DNA from: Plebeiibacterium marinum
GTDB taxonomy: Bacteria; Bacteroidota; Bacteroidia; Bacteroidales; Marinilabiliaceae
Direction of reading: 5' to 3'
DNA: 64,000 bases
Assembly: GCF_026013615.1 (NCBI RefSeq)
Contig: NZ_JAPDPI010000016.1
Location: 1-64,000, forward strand
The translations under genes and the position numbers were made by a program. A model generated the notes under the pieces. That model searched no databases and was not told where the DNA came from. It was given only the letters and a program-made list of their open reading frames with translations. The first letter of the stretch is position 1. Each line of letters begins with the position of its first letter. Below, one piece after another: positions 16,324-26,369 of the stretch.

Positions 16324-18732
16324 ATGATAAAAAAACTTCTGATATTGGTTGTAGGCGTCTTGATTTGTACGTCGTATCAAGGATACTCTCAGGATGTAGA
16401 TGTTAAAAATGTAGATGTAAATGCCCTTTCTGATGACCAGATAATGCAAATTATTTCGGAAATGGAGAGTAGGGGTTTGAGTGAAAACGAAGCTATCAAT
16501 ATGGCACGTTTAAAAGGGATGTCGAATAGTCAGATTTCTCTGTTGCAAAAGAGGATACAAGAGGTTAAGTTAAGTGGGGGACTTGATAATTATCAGCAGG
16601 AAAACAGTTCTACAGGTGAAAATGCTACGAATGTAACTGAGCTGTCAAAAAAAGCCCTGGTAGATGAAAATATGGTAGAAGAAAAGATTTTTGGTTTTTC
16701 ATTCTTTAACAATACCAATTTAAGCTTTGAGCCCAGTGTTAATATTCCCGTACCGGATAGTTATGTTTTGGGTACAGGCGATGAAGTAATTATTGATATT
16801 TGGGGGGCATCGCAACAGAGTTATCAATTAGAGGTAAATACCAACGGGCAAATCAATATTCCTTTGGTTGGGCCAATTTATGTAAGCGGGCATACCATGC
16901 AATATGCTAAGGGAGTCATTACTGAGAAACTATCTTCTATTTATAGTGATTTAAGAAGTTCCACTCCAAGAACGTTTGCCTCAATACGAACAGGTCAGTT
17001 AAAATCCATTAAAGTTAATGTGCTGGGTGAGGTTTTTGCACCAGGTACCTATACTTTACCAGGTACTTCTACCCTGTTCAATGTTTTGTATCTATCAGGA
17101 GGGCCGAATAAACAAGGTTCGTTCAGGGATATACGCTTAATCCGCAATGGCAAAGTGATTAGTAATCTCGACGTATATGATTATTTGATTAATGGGAATA
17201 GCACTATAAACGTTCCTTTAATGGATAATGATGTAGTGATGATACCTACATATAAAAAGCGGGTAAGGGTAGATGGTGAATTTAAACGAAACGGTATTTT
17301 TGAGGCTAAAGATGCAGAAACAGTTCAGGATTTAATAATTTATGCAGGTGGTTTTACTGAGGAAGCATATAAAAGCAAACTGAAGCTATACAGGAATACT
17401 GGTAAGGAACGCGCAATTAAAGAGGTGTCGGTAAATAATGCCAGTGATATTGAATTATATAATGGGGATAGGCTGTCTGTTGGGAAGATTTTAAACAGAT
17501 ATGAAAATATAGTTAGCATTAGTGGTGCTGTTTTTAGTCCTGGGGATTTCGAATATACAGAAGGTCTTACTTTAAAAGGTTTGGTAGATAAAGCTGATGG
17601 GGTAATAGAAAATGCCTTTTTAAACAGGGGATTGATTACTCGATTAAAAGAAGATTATACGCCTGAAAATATCTCGTTTGATGTGGGCAAAATATTAAGT
17701 GGAAATGAAAGCATTGACCTGAAAAGAAACGATAAGGTTTTTATTGCCTCTATTGATAATACCAGGGAAAGTAGAACCGTAGCTATTTGGGGTGAGGTTA
17801 AGGATATGGGCGAATTTCCTTATGCGGATAACCTGACTATAGAAGATTTGGTTTTAATGGCAGGAGGGTTTAAAGAGAGTGCCTCAGAATCTACTATTGA
17901 AGTACGACGGAGGTTATCTTATGATGAAGCAGATAAGAATTCCACTCAAAGTTCTGAATTATTCTATTTCAGGGTTTCACGTGATTTAAAACTGGATGAG
18001 CAGGCAAGTCAGTTTGTACTTAAGCCATATGATGCCATAGCTGTTAGGTATATGCCAGGGTGGGAAAGCAATGGTTCGGTTACGGTTAATGGCCAGATTA
18101 TGTATGGGGGTATCTATAACCTGACATCCGCAAAGGAGCGTGTTTCTGATGTCATTAAAAGGGCAGGAGGGTTAAGGGAAAATGCTTACCCGATTGGAGC
18201 AACCTTAATAAGGAAGGTGTATATTAGTGATGAGGAGCAAGCTAAGAGGGATGAATTGATGGAAAAGGATTCAACCCTGACTTTTTCGGAACTTGATTTT
18301 GAAAATGTGAGTGTAAATTTGGAGCGTATTATTAAAAATCCGGGTTCAAAAGAAGATATTTATATGCGGAATGGGGATGTGCTTCGTATCCCAACTTCAT
18401 TGCAAACTGTAAAAATTTCTGGAGAGATCCTGAACCCCTCATCCACGGTATATGAGAAATCATTTAGTGTAAAAAAATATATTAATATGAGTGGTGGGTT
18501 TTCGTTAAATGCTAAAAAAGGTAAGACCTATGTGCTGATGGCTAATGGAGCATCTCATGCCACCAAGGGCTTTTTGTTCTTTAGAAGATATCCGAAAGTT
18601 ACTCCCGGAGCAGAGATCGTAATTCCTAAAAGACCGGAACGACAAGGTATGACACCGCAGGCCTGGATTGGAATCGGAAGTGCCCTGGCTTCTATGTCGC
18701 TGACGTTTATTACGATTGCGGATAGACTTTAG
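16324..18732 (+). CDS. Polysaccharide export outer-membrane protein (Wza-type, SLBB repeats)
   Basis: 802 aa. A signal peptide (residues 1-23) precedes a short helical segment, then the polysaccharide export domain near residues 140-230 (VPDSYVLGTGDEVIIDIWG) and at least five SLBB domains, each with a motif like VNVLGEVFAPGTYTL or VSISGAVFSPGDF. The C-terminus has a short hydrophobic stretch (GIGSALASMSLTFITIA). Such proteins carry capsule or exopolysaccharide through the periplasm and outer membrane. It is about twice the length of E. coli Wza, as is usual in Bacteroidota. It opens the capsule locus and is separated from ugd by an inserted toxin-antitoxin pair. Confidence 0.92.
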   Translation: MIKKLLILVVGVLICTSYQGYSQDVDVKNVDVNALSDDQIMQIISEMESRGLSENEAINMARLKGMSNSQISLLQKRIQEVKLSGGLDNYQQENSSTGENATNVTELSKKALVDENMVEEKIFGFSFFNNTNLSFEPSVNIPVPDSYVLGTGDEVIIDIWGASQQSYQLEVNTNGQINIPLVGPIYVSGHTMQYAKGVITEKLSSIYSDLRSSTPRTFASIRTGQLKSIKVNVLGEVFAPGTYTLPGTSTLFNVLYLSGGPNKQGSFRDIRLIRNGKVISNLDVYDYLINGNSTINVPLMDNDVVMIPTYKKRVRVDGEFKRNGIFEAKDAETVQDLIIYAGGFTEEAYKSKLKLYRNTGKERAIKEVSVNNASDIELYNGDRLSVGKILNRYENIVSISGAVFSPGDFEYTEGLTLKGLVDKADGVIENAFLNRGLITRLKEDYTPENISFDVGKILSGNESIDLKRNDKVFIASIDNTRESRTVAIWGEVKDMGEFPYADNLTIEDLVLMAGGFKESASESTIEVRRRLSYDEADKNSTQSSELFYFRVSRDLKLDEQASQFVLKPYDAIAVRYMPGWESNGSVTVNGQIMYGGIYNLTSAKERVSDVIKRAGGLRENAYPIGATLIRKVYISDEEQAKRDELMEKDSTLTFSELDFENVSVNLERIIKNPGSKEDIYMRNGDVLRIPTSLQTVKISGEILNPSSTVYEKSFSVKKYINMSGGFSLNAKKGKTYVLMANGASHATKGFLFFRRYPKVTPGAEIVIPKRPERQGMTPQAWIGIGSALASMSLTFITIADRL

Positions 18733-18735
18733 GGA

Positions 18736-18898
18736 TAGTGATTGGTCAATGGTTAATGGTCAATAGACAATTGACATTGTGTCATTGGTCAATAGTCAAT
18801 GGTTATTGGTGATTAGTGGAAGGGGTTATTATGGATTGGAGAGAAGAGGGAATTGCCAGAATAAGATCTAATAACCAATAACTAAAGACCAACAACTA
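18736..18898. repeat. Degenerate TTGGTCAATGG array
   Basis: Imperfect units such as ATTGGTCAATGG and TCAATAGTCAATGGTTATTGG occupy 18736-18815. Inverted copies (AATAACCAATAACTAAAGACC) lie at 18868-18895, just before mntA. This is a second family of short-period, stop-rich repeat. Confidence 0.75.
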
Positions 18899-18903
18899 GT
18901 ATT

Positions 18904-19200
18904 ATGCGCCTTAATAATTTTGAAATAGATAGTATCAAAAAAGCTTGTGCTGAGGTTTTTGGGGAGGATGCTAAAGTGTTTCTTTTTGGTTCCAGAACTA
19001 ATGATCAGAAGAAAGGCGGGGATATTGATTTATTGATTCAGAACAAAGGTATGAAAGGAAGTGTAGTAGAATTAAAAATTGATTTCCTGATTAAACTAAA
19101 AGAATACATAGGTGAGCAAAAAGTGGATGTTTTGATAGATGTCGGTCAGGAATTGGATGGTGTATATATAACAGCATTGGAAGAAGGCATATTGTTATGA
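18904..19200 (+). CDS. mntA: MntA-type nucleotidyltransferase antitoxin
   Basis: 98 aa minimal nucleotidyltransferase. The motif is GS (residues 29-30) followed by Asp40 and Asp42 (FGSRTNDQKKGGDIDLLI), the GSX9-10DXD signature, and KVDVLID near the end supplies the third acidic position. Antitoxins of this type silence the HEPN toxin by adding AMP groups to a tyrosine. The gene overlaps the toxin gene by 4 bases. It lies inside the capsule locus between the export gene and ugd, bounded by repeat arrays. Confidence 0.88.
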   Translation: MRLNNFEIDSIKKACAEVFGEDAKVFLFGSRTNDQKKGGDIDLLIQNKGMKGSVVELKIDFLIKLKEYIGEQKVDVLIDVGQELDGVYITALEEGILL

Positions 19201-19679
19201 CTCAAGAAGAAAAATTGTACCAGGAACGCCTGCATAGATCACTTGAGCGATGTGAGATTCATTTGTCAAGAATTCACTCAGCACAAAGGAGGCTATCGGA
19301 AATCTTTGACATTGATGAAGAAAAATACAATAGTTTTACAGAAGACGATATTTCGCATTTGGATCAGTTGATCTATAGATTCTCTAAGCTTCAGGATGAA
19401 ATTGGATCAAATACTTTTAAATTTTTACTAATTGGTTTAGGCGAAGATATAGAGGGTAAGGCTTTTAAGGATATGTTGAATCGATTAGAAAGCTTGAAAA
19501 TTATAATTTCTGTTGGTGATTGGATGCGGCTTCGAGAAATTAGAAATATGATGGCTCATGAATATCCAACTTTTGTACAGGATACTATCGAGAAACTGAA
19601 TCTGTTTTATAATAGTATCCCTGCTTTAGAAGAAGTTTATATGAATATTGTTGGAACTATTAAAAACTATAATTTGTAA
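19197..19679 (+). CDS. hepT: HepT-like HEPN toxin
   Basis: 160 aa, all-helical HEPN domain protein. The RX4HXY motif is intact: Arg116, His121 and Tyr123 in REIRNMMAHEYP. In the known HepT-MntA pair the toxin is an RNase and the tyrosine is the AMPylated residue, so the target site for MntA is present. The start overlaps the antitoxin stop codon (ATGA). A repeat array of TTCGC units follows the stop codon. Confidence 0.85.
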   Translation: MTQEEKLYQERLHRSLERCEIHLSRIHSAQRRLSEIFDIDEEKYNSFTEDDISHLDQLIYRFSKLQDEIGSNTFKFLLIGLGEDIEGKAFKDMLNRLESLKIIISVGDWMRLREIRNMMAHEYPTFVQDTIEKLNLFYNSIPALEEVYMNIVGTIKNYNL

Positions 19680-19680
19680 A

Positions 19681-19721
19681 AATTCGCATTATTAGCGTTC
19701 ATTCGCAAAATTCGCAAACAA
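19681..19721. repeat. TTCGC short repeats after hepT
   Basis: ATTCGCATT, CATTCGCAAA and ATTCGCAAAC units lie directly downstream of hepT. The pattern resembles the TTCGCG/TTTGCG sequence after the GxxExxY gene at 41266-41306. Confidence 0.6.
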
Positions 19722-19846
19722 ATGAATAAAGAAAACAATGCAAACAAGCAACATGATCAACGTATACGAGAAGAACAAAAACGTTTTTTAATAAAGGAAA
19801 GATAATTATGTTGTAAGTTAAAAAATAGAGAAATAGCATATAAAAA

Positions 19847-21256
19847 ATGAATATTCCTGAAAAAATAACGAATATATGCTGCATAGGTGCAGGTTATGTT
19901 GGTGGACCAACTATGTCTGTAATAGCTCAGAAATGTCTTGGAGTAAAGGTTACAGTAGTTGATTTGAATCAAGGTAGGATTGATGCCTGGAATAATGAAG
20001 ATTTAGATAAGCTACCTATTTTCGAACCTGGATTAAAGGAAGTTGTTGAAGTAGCAAGAGGTAGAAATTTGTTTTTCACGACAGATGTGGATAAGGCTAT
20101 TGACGAAGCTGAAATGATATTTATTTCCGTAAACACGCCGACTAAAACTTATGGTGTGGGTAAAGGAATGGCTGCAGATCTGAAATATGTCGAATTATGT
20201 GCCAGGCAAATTGCTAAAGTGTCAACTTCGGATAAAATTGTTGTTGAAAAATCAACTTTACCGGTTAGAACAGCTGAAGCCATTAAAACCATCCTTAAGG
20301 CAGAAGGGAATAAAGTTAAGTTTCAAATATTGTCTAATCCTGAGTTTTTGGCCGAAGGAACAGCGATAACGGATTTGCATTATGCAGATAGAGTTCTAAT
20401 CGGTGGGGATCAGGACGAGGAAGGACAAAAAGCAATTCAACGCTTGGTTGATGTGTATTCACATTGGGTTCCAAAAGAAAAGATATTAACTACAAATGTT
20501 TGGTCGTCGGAGTTATCTAAGTTAACGGCAAATGCCTTTTTGGCACAAAGAGTATCTTCTATTAATGCGATATCAGCACTGTGTGAAGAGACTGAAGCAG
20601 ATGTGGATGAAATTGCTAAAGCGATAGGTGCAGATTCCAGAATTGGTTCTAAGTTCTTAAAATCTTCCGTTGGATTTGGTGGCTCTTGTTTTCAAAAAGA
20701 CATACTAAACTTGGTATATATAGCCAGATCTTATGGGTTAGATGAGGTGGCTGAATATTGGGAACAAGTTATTATGTTGAATGATTATCAAAAAAGAAGG
20801 TTTGCAGAAAAAATTGTAAAAACCTTATTTAACACGGTGTCTGGTAAGAAAATAGCTATTCTTGGTTGGGCATTTAAAAAAGATACAAACGACACACGGG
20901 AGTCAGCTTCGATATATGTGGCAGATTATTTACTTAATGAACAAGCCGAATTATATATATATGATCCCAAAGTAAAAGAAGAGCAAATATACGCAGACCT
21001 AGATTGCCTTAATACACGATCAGAAGAGGAAAATAGGGAATTGGTTCATGTTATCAAAGATCCGTATCAAGCCATGGATGATTCACATGCTGTTGCGATT
21101 TTAACAGAATGGGATGAGTTTAAGCGTTATGATTGGGATAAAGTATATAAAAGTATGAAAAAACCTGCTTTTTTGTTTGATGGAAGAAATATAATAGAAA
21201 GTAATGCTTTAGTAAGTATTGGTTTTAGTACATATAACTTAGGAAAAGCTAAATAA
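19847..21256 (+). CDS. ugd: UDP-glucose 6-dehydrogenase (eukaryote-like)
   Basis: 469 aa cytoplasmic enzyme that oxidises UDP-glucose twice to UDP-glucuronate using NAD+. It has the N-terminal Rossmann motif [10 protein letters not shown] (residues 11-21), SVNTPTKT near 94-101, [12 protein letters not shown], and the catalytic cysteine Cys281 in [10 protein letters not shown]. The sequence, including the long N-terminal segment and its [11 protein letters not shown] form, is closest in style to the animal-like UGDH group found in many Bacteroidota. It supplies a uronic acid for the capsule. First gene of the long biosynthetic run; its stop overlaps the start of wzz by one base. Confidence 0.93.
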   Translation: MNIPEKITNICCIGAGYVGGPTMSVIAQKCLGVKVTVVDLNQGRIDAWNNEDLDKLPIFEPGLKEVVEVARGRNLFFTTDVDKAIDEAEMIFISVNTPTKTYGVGKGMAADLKYVELCARQIAKVSTSDKIVVEKSTLPVRTAEAIKTILKAEGNKVKFQILSNPEFLAEGTAITDLHYADRVLIGGDQDEEGQKAIQRLVDVYSHWVPKEKILTTNVWSSELSKLTANAFLAQRVSSINAISALCEETEADVDEIAKAIGADSRIGSKFLKSSVGFGGSCFQKDILNLVYIARSYGLDEVAEYWEQVIMLNDYQKRRFAEKIVKTLFNTVSGKKIAILGWAFKKDTNDTRESASIYVADYLLNEQAELYIYDPKVKEEQIYADLDCLNTRSEEENRELVHVIKDPYQAMDDSHAVAILTEWDEFKRYDWDKVYKSMKKPAFLFDGRNIIESNALVSIGFSTYNLGKAK

Positions 21257-22392
21257 TGGATACTAATCAGAATATTTTAAAAGTAAATAAAACTCAAACG
21301 GATCATCAGATTATAAAAGATGACGAAATTGATTTAATTGCGCTGATAAAAACTATTTGGGATGGACGTAAAATAATATACTATTCAGTTGGAGTTTGTG
21401 TTTTTATTGGGTTATTAATTGCCTTTTTAAGTCCAACTAAATATACTGCATCAGCAACATTATTACCTTCTTCTGAAAATAAAAGTAGTAGCGTGGGTGG
21501 GCTTGGAGCCTTAGCAGGTATGGCTGGAATAAATTTGTCATCAATGATGGGACAATCGGACGGTATTCCGGCAGAAATCTACCCTCAAATCGTAAATAGT
21601 TATCCTTTTTTAAATGAGTTTATTTACGAAAAATTTCATTTTGAGGAGTATGAACAGCCGATTTCTATTTATGATTATGTGGTGGCAGATACTATTCCTT
21701 CTGTAGGTTCTCAAATTGCTAAATATACGATTAGGTTGCCTTGGACGATTAAAGAAAAAGTCTTTTCTAATGAAAAAAAGGGTATTATAAGTAATGTTGA
21801 TTATGGAGTTTTATATCTATCAGAAGAAGAATTAAAGGTTATTGAATCGGTATATGAATTGTTTAGAATTGGAGTTGATGAAGAGACAGGGTTAGTAGTA
21901 ATAACTGTAGAAGTTGAGGAACCAATTTTAGCAGCCCAGTTTGTAAAAAAAGCTGTTAAGCTATTGCAACGCTATATAATTGAATATAAAACTAAACAAG
22001 TACGGGAACATTTAAAATTTGTAAAAGGCCGTTATGAAGAAAAGAAGCAAGAATATGAAAAGGCTCAGTTAGCATTTTATAATTACAAGGATAGTCATCG
22101 TAATATCATTTCAGAACGTGTTGATCCTGAATTTCAAAGATTAAGCGATGAGTATGATATTACTTTAACAGTATATAAAGACCTGTCTACTCAGCTAGAA
22201 GCAGCAAAGATTGCTGTTAAAGAAGAGAGTCCTGTTTTTTCGGTTATTGAACCAGCGAAAGTACCGGATGAGAAATCCTCACCAGTAAGGAAAAGTATAT
22301 TGTTGATAAGTATGATTGTAGGTGTGTTCTTCGGAGTATGTTTAGTAATAGGGTTAATTATTTATGATAATATTAAGGATAAGCTTAAATAA
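21256..22392 (+). CDS. Chain-length determinant protein (Wzz family)
   Basis: 378 aa inner-membrane protein with an N-terminal helix near residues 40-58 and a C-terminal helix near residues 345-368, with a periplasmic domain between that includes a coiled-coil-rich stretch (about 240-310). PVRKSI precedes the second helix, as in Wzz proteins. It has no C-terminal kinase domain, so it resembles O-antigen Wzz more than Wzc. It sets polymer length for the Wzy polymerase. Confidence 0.88.
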   Translation: MDTNQNILKVNKTQTDHQIIKDDEIDLIALIKTIWDGRKIIYYSVGVCVFIGLLIAFLSPTKYTASATLLPSSENKSSSVGGLGALAGMAGINLSSMMGQSDGIPAEIYPQIVNSYPFLNEFIYEKFHFEEYEQPISIYDYVVADTIPSVGSQIAKYTIRLPWTIKEKVFSNEKKGIISNVDYGVLYLSEEELKVIESVYELFRIGVDEETGLVVITVEVEEPILAAQFVKKAVKLLQRYIIEYKTKQVREHLKFVKGRYEEKKQEYEKAQLAFYNYKDSHRNIISERVDPEFQRLSDEYDITLTVYKDLSTQLEAAKIAVKEESPVFSVIEPAKVPDEKSSPVRKSILLISMIVGVFFGVCLVIGLIIYDNIKDKLK

Positions 22393-22394
22393 AT

Positions 22395-23576
22395 ATGTTA
22401 CAGTTAATAGGAAGAGAAAAAGAACTCTTTGTTGAAGACATTACTACAAATAGAGAAGACCTTTCTTCTATAGTATCAGCATCTTCATTTCTTGTAATAG
22501 GAGGAGCTGGGTCAATTGGACAGGCGGTTACAAAAGAAATATTCAAGCGTAACCCAAAGAAATTGCATGTTGTGGATATTAGCGAGAACAACATGGTAGA
22601 ACTTGTAAGAGATATTCGCAGCTCTTTTGGATATATCGATGGGGATTTTCAGACATTTGCCCTTGATATTGGTTCTGTTGAATATGACGCATTTATTGAA
22701 GCTGATGGTAGATATGATTATGTATTAAACCTATCTGCGCTTAAGCATGTAAGGAGTGAAAAGGATCCTTATACGTTGATGAGGATGATTGATGTGAATG
22801 TATTAAATACCGACAAAACGATTAAACAAGCAATTTCCAAAGGCACTAAAAAATATTTTTGTGTATCAACAGATAAAGCAGCTAACCCTGTGAATATGAT
22901 GGGGGCGTCGAAAAGAATAATGGAAATGTTCTTAATGCGTCGTAGTAAAGACATGAAAATTTCTACGGCGAGGTTTGCTAATGTAGCATTTTCAGATGGC
23001 TCGTTATTACATGGTTTTAATCAGAGGATACATAAGAAACAACCAATAGTGGCACCGAAGGATATAAAAAGATATTTTGTTACTCCGCGAGAATCAGGAG
23101 AATTGTGTTTAATGTCCTGTATTTATGGAGATAATATGGATGTTTTTTTTCCTAAACTGAGTGAGAATTTACATCTTATTACTTTTGCAGATATTGCAGT
23201 TAAGTATTTGAAAGAACTCGGGTATGAACCATACCTATGCGAAACAGAAGAGGAAGCTAGAGAGTTAGCAGGTACTTTGCCTAATGAAGGTAAATGGCCG
23301 TGCTTGTTTACTCCAAGCGACACAACTGGTGAAAAAGATTTTGAAGAATTCTATACGAAGGAAGAAGTGCTGGATATGGAAAGATTTTTAAATCTAGGTA
23401 TAATTAAGAACGAGTTCTATTCAAATAACGAAAAGCTCGAATATTTTGAGAAAAGTATAAATAGTCTGAAGCTGAAAAAGGCTTGGAAAAAAGAAGATAT
23501 CGTAAGTTTATTCTTTGAGATGATTCCAGACTTTGGGCATAAGGAAACGGGTAAATATCTCGATAGCAAAATGTAA
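22395..23576 (+). CDS. legB: Nucleotide-sugar 4,6-dehydratase LegB
   Basis: 393 aa member of the extended SDR family, FlaA1/CapD/LegB branch. The NAD(P)-binding motif is GGAGSIGQ near residues 36-43, and the active region reads VSTDKAANPVNMMGASK, with Met in place of the usual Tyr as in related inverting or retaining dehydratases. It converts NDP-GlcNAc to the 4-keto-6-deoxy sugar, the first step towards legionaminic acid. The long C-terminal tail (residues 290-393) is typical of LegB. The next gene starts inside its stop codon (TAATG). Confidence 0.88.
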   Translation: MLQLIGREKELFVEDITTNREDLSSIVSASSFLVIGGAGSIGQAVTKEIFKRNPKKLHVVDISENNMVELVRDIRSSFGYIDGDFQTFALDIGSVEYDAFIEADGRYDYVLNLSALKHVRSEKDPYTLMRMIDVNVLNTDKTIKQAISKGTKKYFCVSTDKAANPVNMMGASKRIMEMFLMRRSKDMKISTARFANVAFSDGSLLHGFNQRIHKKQPIVAPKDIKRYFVTPRESGELCLMSCIYGDNMDVFFPKLSENLHLITFADIAVKYLKELGYEPYLCETEEEARELAGTLPNEGKWPCLFTPSDTTGEKDFEEFYTKEEVLDMERFLNLGIIKNEFYSNNEKLEYFEKSINSLKLKKAWKKEDIVSLFFEMIPDFGHKETGKYLDSKM

Positions 23577-24724
23577 TGGAAAAGTTTAAGAGACTGCACG
23601 ATTATATAAGGGAGGCATATTCGACCCCAAAGGAATTTATACCTTTACACGAACCTAGATTTGTAGGTAATGAGAAGGCTTATGTTAACGATGCGATTGA
23701 TTCTACATTTGTATCTTCGGTTGGAGAATATGTTAATCGTTTTGAACAAATGATGTGCGATATTACCGGGGCAAAACATGCAGTTGCTACAGTTAATGGA
23801 ACATCGGCTCTACAAATAGCTTTAATACTATCAGGAGTGCAGAATGGAGATGAGGTAATCACTCAAGGTTTATCATTTATTGCTACGGCAAATGCAATTA
23901 GTTATTGTGGTGCAGAACCTGTTTTCATTGATGTTGATAAAGAAACAATGGGGCTGTCGCCAAATTCCCTTAACGATTTTTTAAAAGAATGTTCGGAGCA
24001 ACGAAATGGAGAATGTTTCAGTAAATTAACAGGAAAACGTATTGCTGCTATTGTACCTATGCATACTTTTGGTCACCCTGTTGATATTGATGGAATTATT
24101 AATGTTGCGAAGGAATATAATATTGCTGTCGTTGAAGATGCAGCAGAATCGTTAGGAAGTTCATATAAAGAGAAGCATACTGGTACTTTAGGATTATTAG
24201 GAGCCTTTAGTTTTAATGGCAACAAAACTGTTACTTGTGGTGGAGGTGGAGCAATAGTTACTAATGACAAAAGTTTGGCCTTAAAAGCGAAACATATAAC
24301 TACAACAGCAAAAGTTCCGCATCCATACGAGTATACCCATGATATGATTGGATATAACTTTCGTATGCCTAATTTGAACGCAGCTATGGCCTGTGCCCAG
24401 TTAGAAAAACTCGAGGAATTTGTTAAGAATAAAAGGAACTGGGCAGAAAAACTATCGGCTTTCTGTAAAGAGAATAAGATCGATTTTATTCTGGAACCTA
24501 ATAATTCCTGTTCGAACTATTGGTTAAATGCTATTTGTTTGGGAAATAGAGAAGAAAGAGACAACGTTTTGGAATACCTAAATAAGCATGGTGTTATGAG
24601 CCGTCCTATCTGGACATTGTTGTATAAAATGCCTATGTATGCCGGTTGTTATAAAGATAGACAAACTAATGCTCAATGGCTCGAAGATAGGATTGTCAAT
24701 ATTCCGAGTAGTGTAATTTTGTGA
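23576..24724 (+). CDS. legC: Aminotransferase LegC
   Basis: 382 aa PLP enzyme of the DegT/DnrJ/EryC1 family. The Schiff-base lysine is Lys217 in FSFNGNKTVT, and the cofactor-binding segment VVEDAAES lies at 185-192. It adds an amino group at C4 of the keto sugar made by LegB. The sequence FIPLHEPRFVGNE at the N-terminus is typical of LegC. Downstream coupling is tight: the next start codon overlaps the stop (TGATG). Confidence 0.9.
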   Translation: MEKFKRLHDYIREAYSTPKEFIPLHEPRFVGNEKAYVNDAIDSTFVSSVGEYVNRFEQMMCDITGAKHAVATVNGTSALQIALILSGVQNGDEVITQGLSFIATANAISYCGAEPVFIDVDKETMGLSPNSLNDFLKECSEQRNGECFSKLTGKRIAAIVPMHTFGHPVDIDGIINVAKEYNIAVVEDAAESLGSSYKEKHTGTLGLLGAFSFNGNKTVTCGGGGAIVTNDKSLALKAKHITTTAKVPHPYEYTHDMIGYNFRMPNLNAAMACAQLEKLEEFVKNKRNWAEKLSAFCKENKIDFILEPNNSCSNYWLNAICLGNREERDNVLEYLNKHGVMSRPIWTLLYKMPMYAGCYKDRQTNAQWLEDRIVNIPSSVIL

Positions 24725-25344
24725 TGGATAGAATCATTCTTGTAGGAGGAGGAGGACATTGTAAATCTTGCATCGACGTTATCGAGCAAGAAGGTAAGTA
24801 TAAAATTGAAGGTATTGTAGACCCAAATGAAGAGGTGGGACATAAAATATTAGGCTACCCTGTCCTTGGTTCAGATGATGACTTGCCAAAATTGATTGAT
24901 AAATTTAAAAACGTATTAATTACAGTTGGACAAATAAAATCCGCTGGGTTAAGGATTAAACTTTACAAGTTAGCCAAAAGCCTGGGTGCTGAATTTCCGG
25001 TTATTGTTTCTCCCAATGCATATGTTAGTACATATGCTAAAATAGAAGAAGGAACAATTGTGATGCACCATGTGGTTGTTAATTCAGAGGCACAAATCGG
25101 CATCAACAATATTATTAATACAAAAGCATTGGTTGAACATGAGGTTCAAATCGGAGATCATAATCATATTTCAACAGGAACGCGAATAAATGGGCAGGTG
25201 AAAATAGCAGATGAGTGTTTTATTGGCAGCGGAGCAACGCTTGCAAATAATATAATATTAACTGAGAAAGTGATTGTACCTGCAGGAAAGACTGTTTATA
25301 AGGATATTGTAAAATCAGGTATTTATATCAACAAGAAGAAATAA
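24724..25344 (+). CDS. Sugar O/N-acetyltransferase (NeuD/PglD family)
   Basis: 206 aa with an N-terminal Rossmann-like part (IILVGGGGHCKSCIDV) and a C-terminal left-handed beta helix built from hexapeptides such as IGINNI and IADECF. In sialic-acid-like pathways this family N-acetylates the 4-amino group (LegH/PglD role). The ATG at 24724 is preferred to the GTG one codon before. It lies between legC and legI, which fits the acetylation step of legionaminic acid; O-acetylation is the alternative. Confidence 0.82.
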   Translation: MDRIILVGGGGHCKSCIDVIEQEGKYKIEGIVDPNEEVGHKILGYPVLGSDDDLPKLIDKFKNVLITVGQIKSAGLRIKLYKLAKSLGAEFPVIVSPNAYVSTYAKIEEGTIVMHHVVVNSEAQIGINNIINTKALVEHEVQIGDHNHISTGTRINGQVKIADECFIGSGATLANNIILTEKVIVPAGKTVYKDIVKSGIYINKKK

Positions 25345-25355
25345 GCAAGTATATC

Positions 25356-26369
25356 ATGCATACAATAATAATTGCCGAGGCAGGAGTCAATCACAATGGC
25401 GATATAAATATTGCGAAAAAGTTAATAGAAGTCGCTGCGGAGTGCGGTGTTGACTATGTAAAGTTTCAAACGTTCAAAGCAGATAAATTAGTTTCAAAGA
25501 GTGCAAAACAAGCGGAATACCAAAGTCAAAATATTGGCATAACGGAGTCGCAATATGAAATGCTCAAAAGACTTGAACTGTCGATAGAGGATCACTATCT
25601 ACTCATCAAACATTGTAAGGATAATAACATAGGTTTTCTTTCAACAGGGTTCGATTCGGATAGTTTAAATTTCCTTAAGGAAATTGGTATGGAGTTATGG
25701 AAAATTCCATCCGGGGAAATTACGAACCTGCCTTATTTAAAATTTATGGCTAGTCAACCACAATCTCTTGTTCTTTCAACAGGGATGGCCACTATTGATG
25801 AAGTAGAAGATGCCGTTAATGTTTTAACTAAATTTGGAAAGTCTAAGAAAGAAATTACAGTTCTGCATTGTACGACTGAATATCCTGCACCTTTTAATGA
25901 AGTTAACCTGAAAGCCATGAAAACAATGGCCGATACATTGGGTGTAAAGACAGGATATAGTGATCATACGCAAGGAATAGAAATACCTATTGCAGCAGCT
26001 GCCCTAGGGGCTACTTTAATAGAAAAGCATTTTACGCTTGATAGAAATATGCCAGGACCTGATCATAAAGCTTCGATTGAACCGTGTGAATTAAAATCTA
26101 TGGTGGATGCAATTAGAAACATTGAGCAGGCATTGGGAGATGGGAACAAAAAACCATCTGCATCTGAGATTAAGAACATTCAGGTTGCTCGAAAATCTAT
26201 TCATGTAAACAAAGAACTTGAAAAAAGACATATACTAAGAGAGCAAGACCTTGAGATGAAAAGACCTGGTGATGGAATTTCTCCGATGAAAATGGATGAA
26301 GTGATTGGGAAAACATTGAAGAAAACCATAGGGAAAGGGTCAATTTTAAAATGGGAGGACATAGAGTGA
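25356..26369 (+). CDS. legI: N,N'-diacetyllegionaminate synthase LegI (NeuB family)
   Basis: 337 aa enzyme that condenses phosphoenolpyruvate with the 6-deoxy-2,4-diacetamido-mannose to form legionaminic acid. The N-terminal TIM barrel carries EAGVNHNGD, DYVKFQTFKADKLVS and SDHTQGIEIPIAA; the C-terminal antifreeze-like SAF domain starts near residue 278 (ARKSIHVNKEL) and ends with SILKWEDIE. The length is as usual for NeuB/LegI. Legionaminic rather than neuraminic acid is inferred from the legB and legC genes upstream. Confidence 0.93.
   Translation: MHTIIIAEAGVNHNGDINIAKKLIEVAAECGVDYVKFQTFKADKLVSKSAKQAEYQSQNIGITESQYEMLKRLELSIEDHYLLIKHCKDNNIGFLSTGFDSDSLNFLKEIGMELWKIPSGEITNLPYLKFMASQPQSLVLSTGMATIDEVEDAVNVLTKFGKSKKEITVLHCTTEYPAPFNEVNLKAMKTMADTLGVKTGYSDHTQGIEIPIAAAALGATLIEKHFTLDRNMPGPDHKASIEPCELKSMVDAIRNIEQALGDGNKKPSASEIKNIQVARKSIHVNKELEKRHILREQDLEMKRPGDGISPMKMDEVIGKTLKKTIGKGSILKWEDIE

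Noticed and set aside
19722..19805. A 27-codon open frame (MNKENNANKQHDQRIREEQK and on) between hepT and ugd
   Set aside because: It is short, begins within a repeat array, is biased to Asn, Lys, Gln and Glu as AT-rich DNA would give, and shows no family or promoter.
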